From Acidimicrobiaceae bacterium (lineage in GTDB: Bacteria > Actinomycetota > Acidimicrobiia > Acidimicrobiales > Ilumatobacteraceae), in NCBI GenBank assembly GCA_003455715.1, contig DMQJ01000167.1, positions 1 through 6,967 of the forward strand: a DNA stretch of 6,967 nucleotides, written 5' to 3'. The notes under the pieces were generated by a model. It saw only the letters and a list, made by a program, of their open reading frames with translations. It did not search any database and had not been told where the DNA came from. The translations under genes and the position numbers were made by a program. Positions 6,519 to 6,967 of this stretch are shown piece after piece (position 1 is the first letter of the stretch; each line of letters begins with the position of its first letter).

Positions 6519-6531
6519 GCCACCTCCGTCC

Positions 6532-6967
6532 ATGCGAGTTGTCGTTGTCGGTGCCGGGTTCGCGGGCTTGCGCGCCGCGGAGCGCCTGGTTGCCGCCGGC
6601 GCCGACGTGACGGTGCTCGAGGGAGGGCACCGGCCGGGTGGTCGAGTGCGCACCGTGCGCGCCCCGTTCGTGGGTGGGCAGTACAGCGAGAGCGGCGCGG
6701 AGTGGGTCGACACCTACCACCACCGGATGTACGAGTTGATGGATCGCTTCGGCGTGCCCACGCACGGCGCCGGCGAGCAGTGGACGGTGATCCGCCGTTG
6801 GTTGCATCGCGACGGCCGACTGTGGAGCCGCGACGAGCTGCAGGCGGTCGAGCCTCGCTTGTTCGCACAACTCGACGAGTTCGACCGCATCGTGAGCGCG
6901 GCCGCGGCCGACCTCACCGACCCGTCTCGTCCCGACCTGCATCCGCGCGCGGCCGCACTCGACTCGC
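6532..6967 (+). CDS. FAD-dependent amine oxidase (flavin monoamine/polyamine oxidase family), C-terminus cut by window edge
   Basis: The frame from ATG 6532 stays open to the right edge, 145 residues. The N-terminus is a Rossmann FAD-binding fold: VVVVGAGFAGLRAAERL (GxGxxG at 7-12), acidic E30 at the end of strand 2 for ribose binding, then PGGRVRT (35-41), the second FAD motif shared by amine oxidases, and ESGAEWVD (53-60), equivalent to the E-x-G-x-x-W motif of monoamine oxidases. It starts 13 bases after the permease stop with no SD, so it is probably in the same operon. Such enzymes oxidise primary or polyamines to aldehyde, ammonia or a shorter amine, and H2O2, which fits breakdown of the imported amine. 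Other relatives act on amino acids or as desaturases; the missing C-terminal substrate domain prevents a finer call. Confidence 0.88.
   Translation, partial: MRVVVVGAGFAGLRAAERLVAAGADVTVLEGGHRPGGRVRTVRAPFVGGQYSESGAEWVDTYHHRMYELMDRFGVPTHGAGEQWTVIRRWLHRDGRLWSRDELQAVEPRLFAQLDEFDRIVSAAAADLTDPSRPDLHPRAAALDS

Overview
The window is high-GC DNA with dense short-spaced genes, strong preference for G/C at third codon positions, GTG/TTG start candidates, a Tat-type lipoprotein signal and a Streptomyces-type secreted SGNH esterase. This points to an actinobacterium, possibly a deep-branching class such as Acidimicrobiia. The class-level guess is inference from protein style only. No tRNA, rRNA, CRISPR array, insertion sequence or phage gene is visible, and no gene-free stretch exceeds about 200 bases.

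Layout. (1) 1-303, minus strand: N-terminal 101 residues of a TetR-family repressor, cut by the left window edge. (2) 304-398: divergent control region with a consensus -35 box, a TANNNT-type -10 and a 24-bp near-palindrome over the predicted transcription start, a good candidate for the TetR operator. (3) 399-1541, plus strand: secreted SGNH/GDSL esterase with a signal peptide, a small Cys-flanked N-terminal segment and a polyproline linker. (4) 1546-1591: strong hairpin between convergent genes, overlapping the stop codon of the next gene. (5) 1573-2031, minus strand: Lrp/AsnC-family regulator. (6) 2032-2231: second divergent control region with a 12-bp perfect palindrome and a GC-rich leader that could mask a Shine-Dalgarno (SD) sequence. 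(7) 2232-6518, plus strand: a polyamine-type ABC importer of three genes: ATPase (PotA-like), Tat/lipoprotein binding protein (PotD-like), and one long permease in which PotB-like and PotC-like halves are fused. (8) From 6532 to the right edge: N-terminus of an FAD-dependent amine oxidase, 13 bases after the permease.

How they work together. The right two thirds reads as a polyamine (putrescine/spermidine-like) uptake and breakdown operon. The lipoprotein captures the amine outside, the fused permease moves it in using the ATPase, and the flavin amine oxidase could oxidise it. The divergent Lrp/AsnC gene is the natural local regulator. The left third is a separate TetR-plus-secreted-esterase pair.

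The families are known. The least ordinary points are the PotB-PotC fusion with an apparent two-helix membrane linker, its two degenerate EAA loops, the two operator-like palindromes, and the hairpin that spans the end of the lrp coding sequence. I do not see a wholly new system here.
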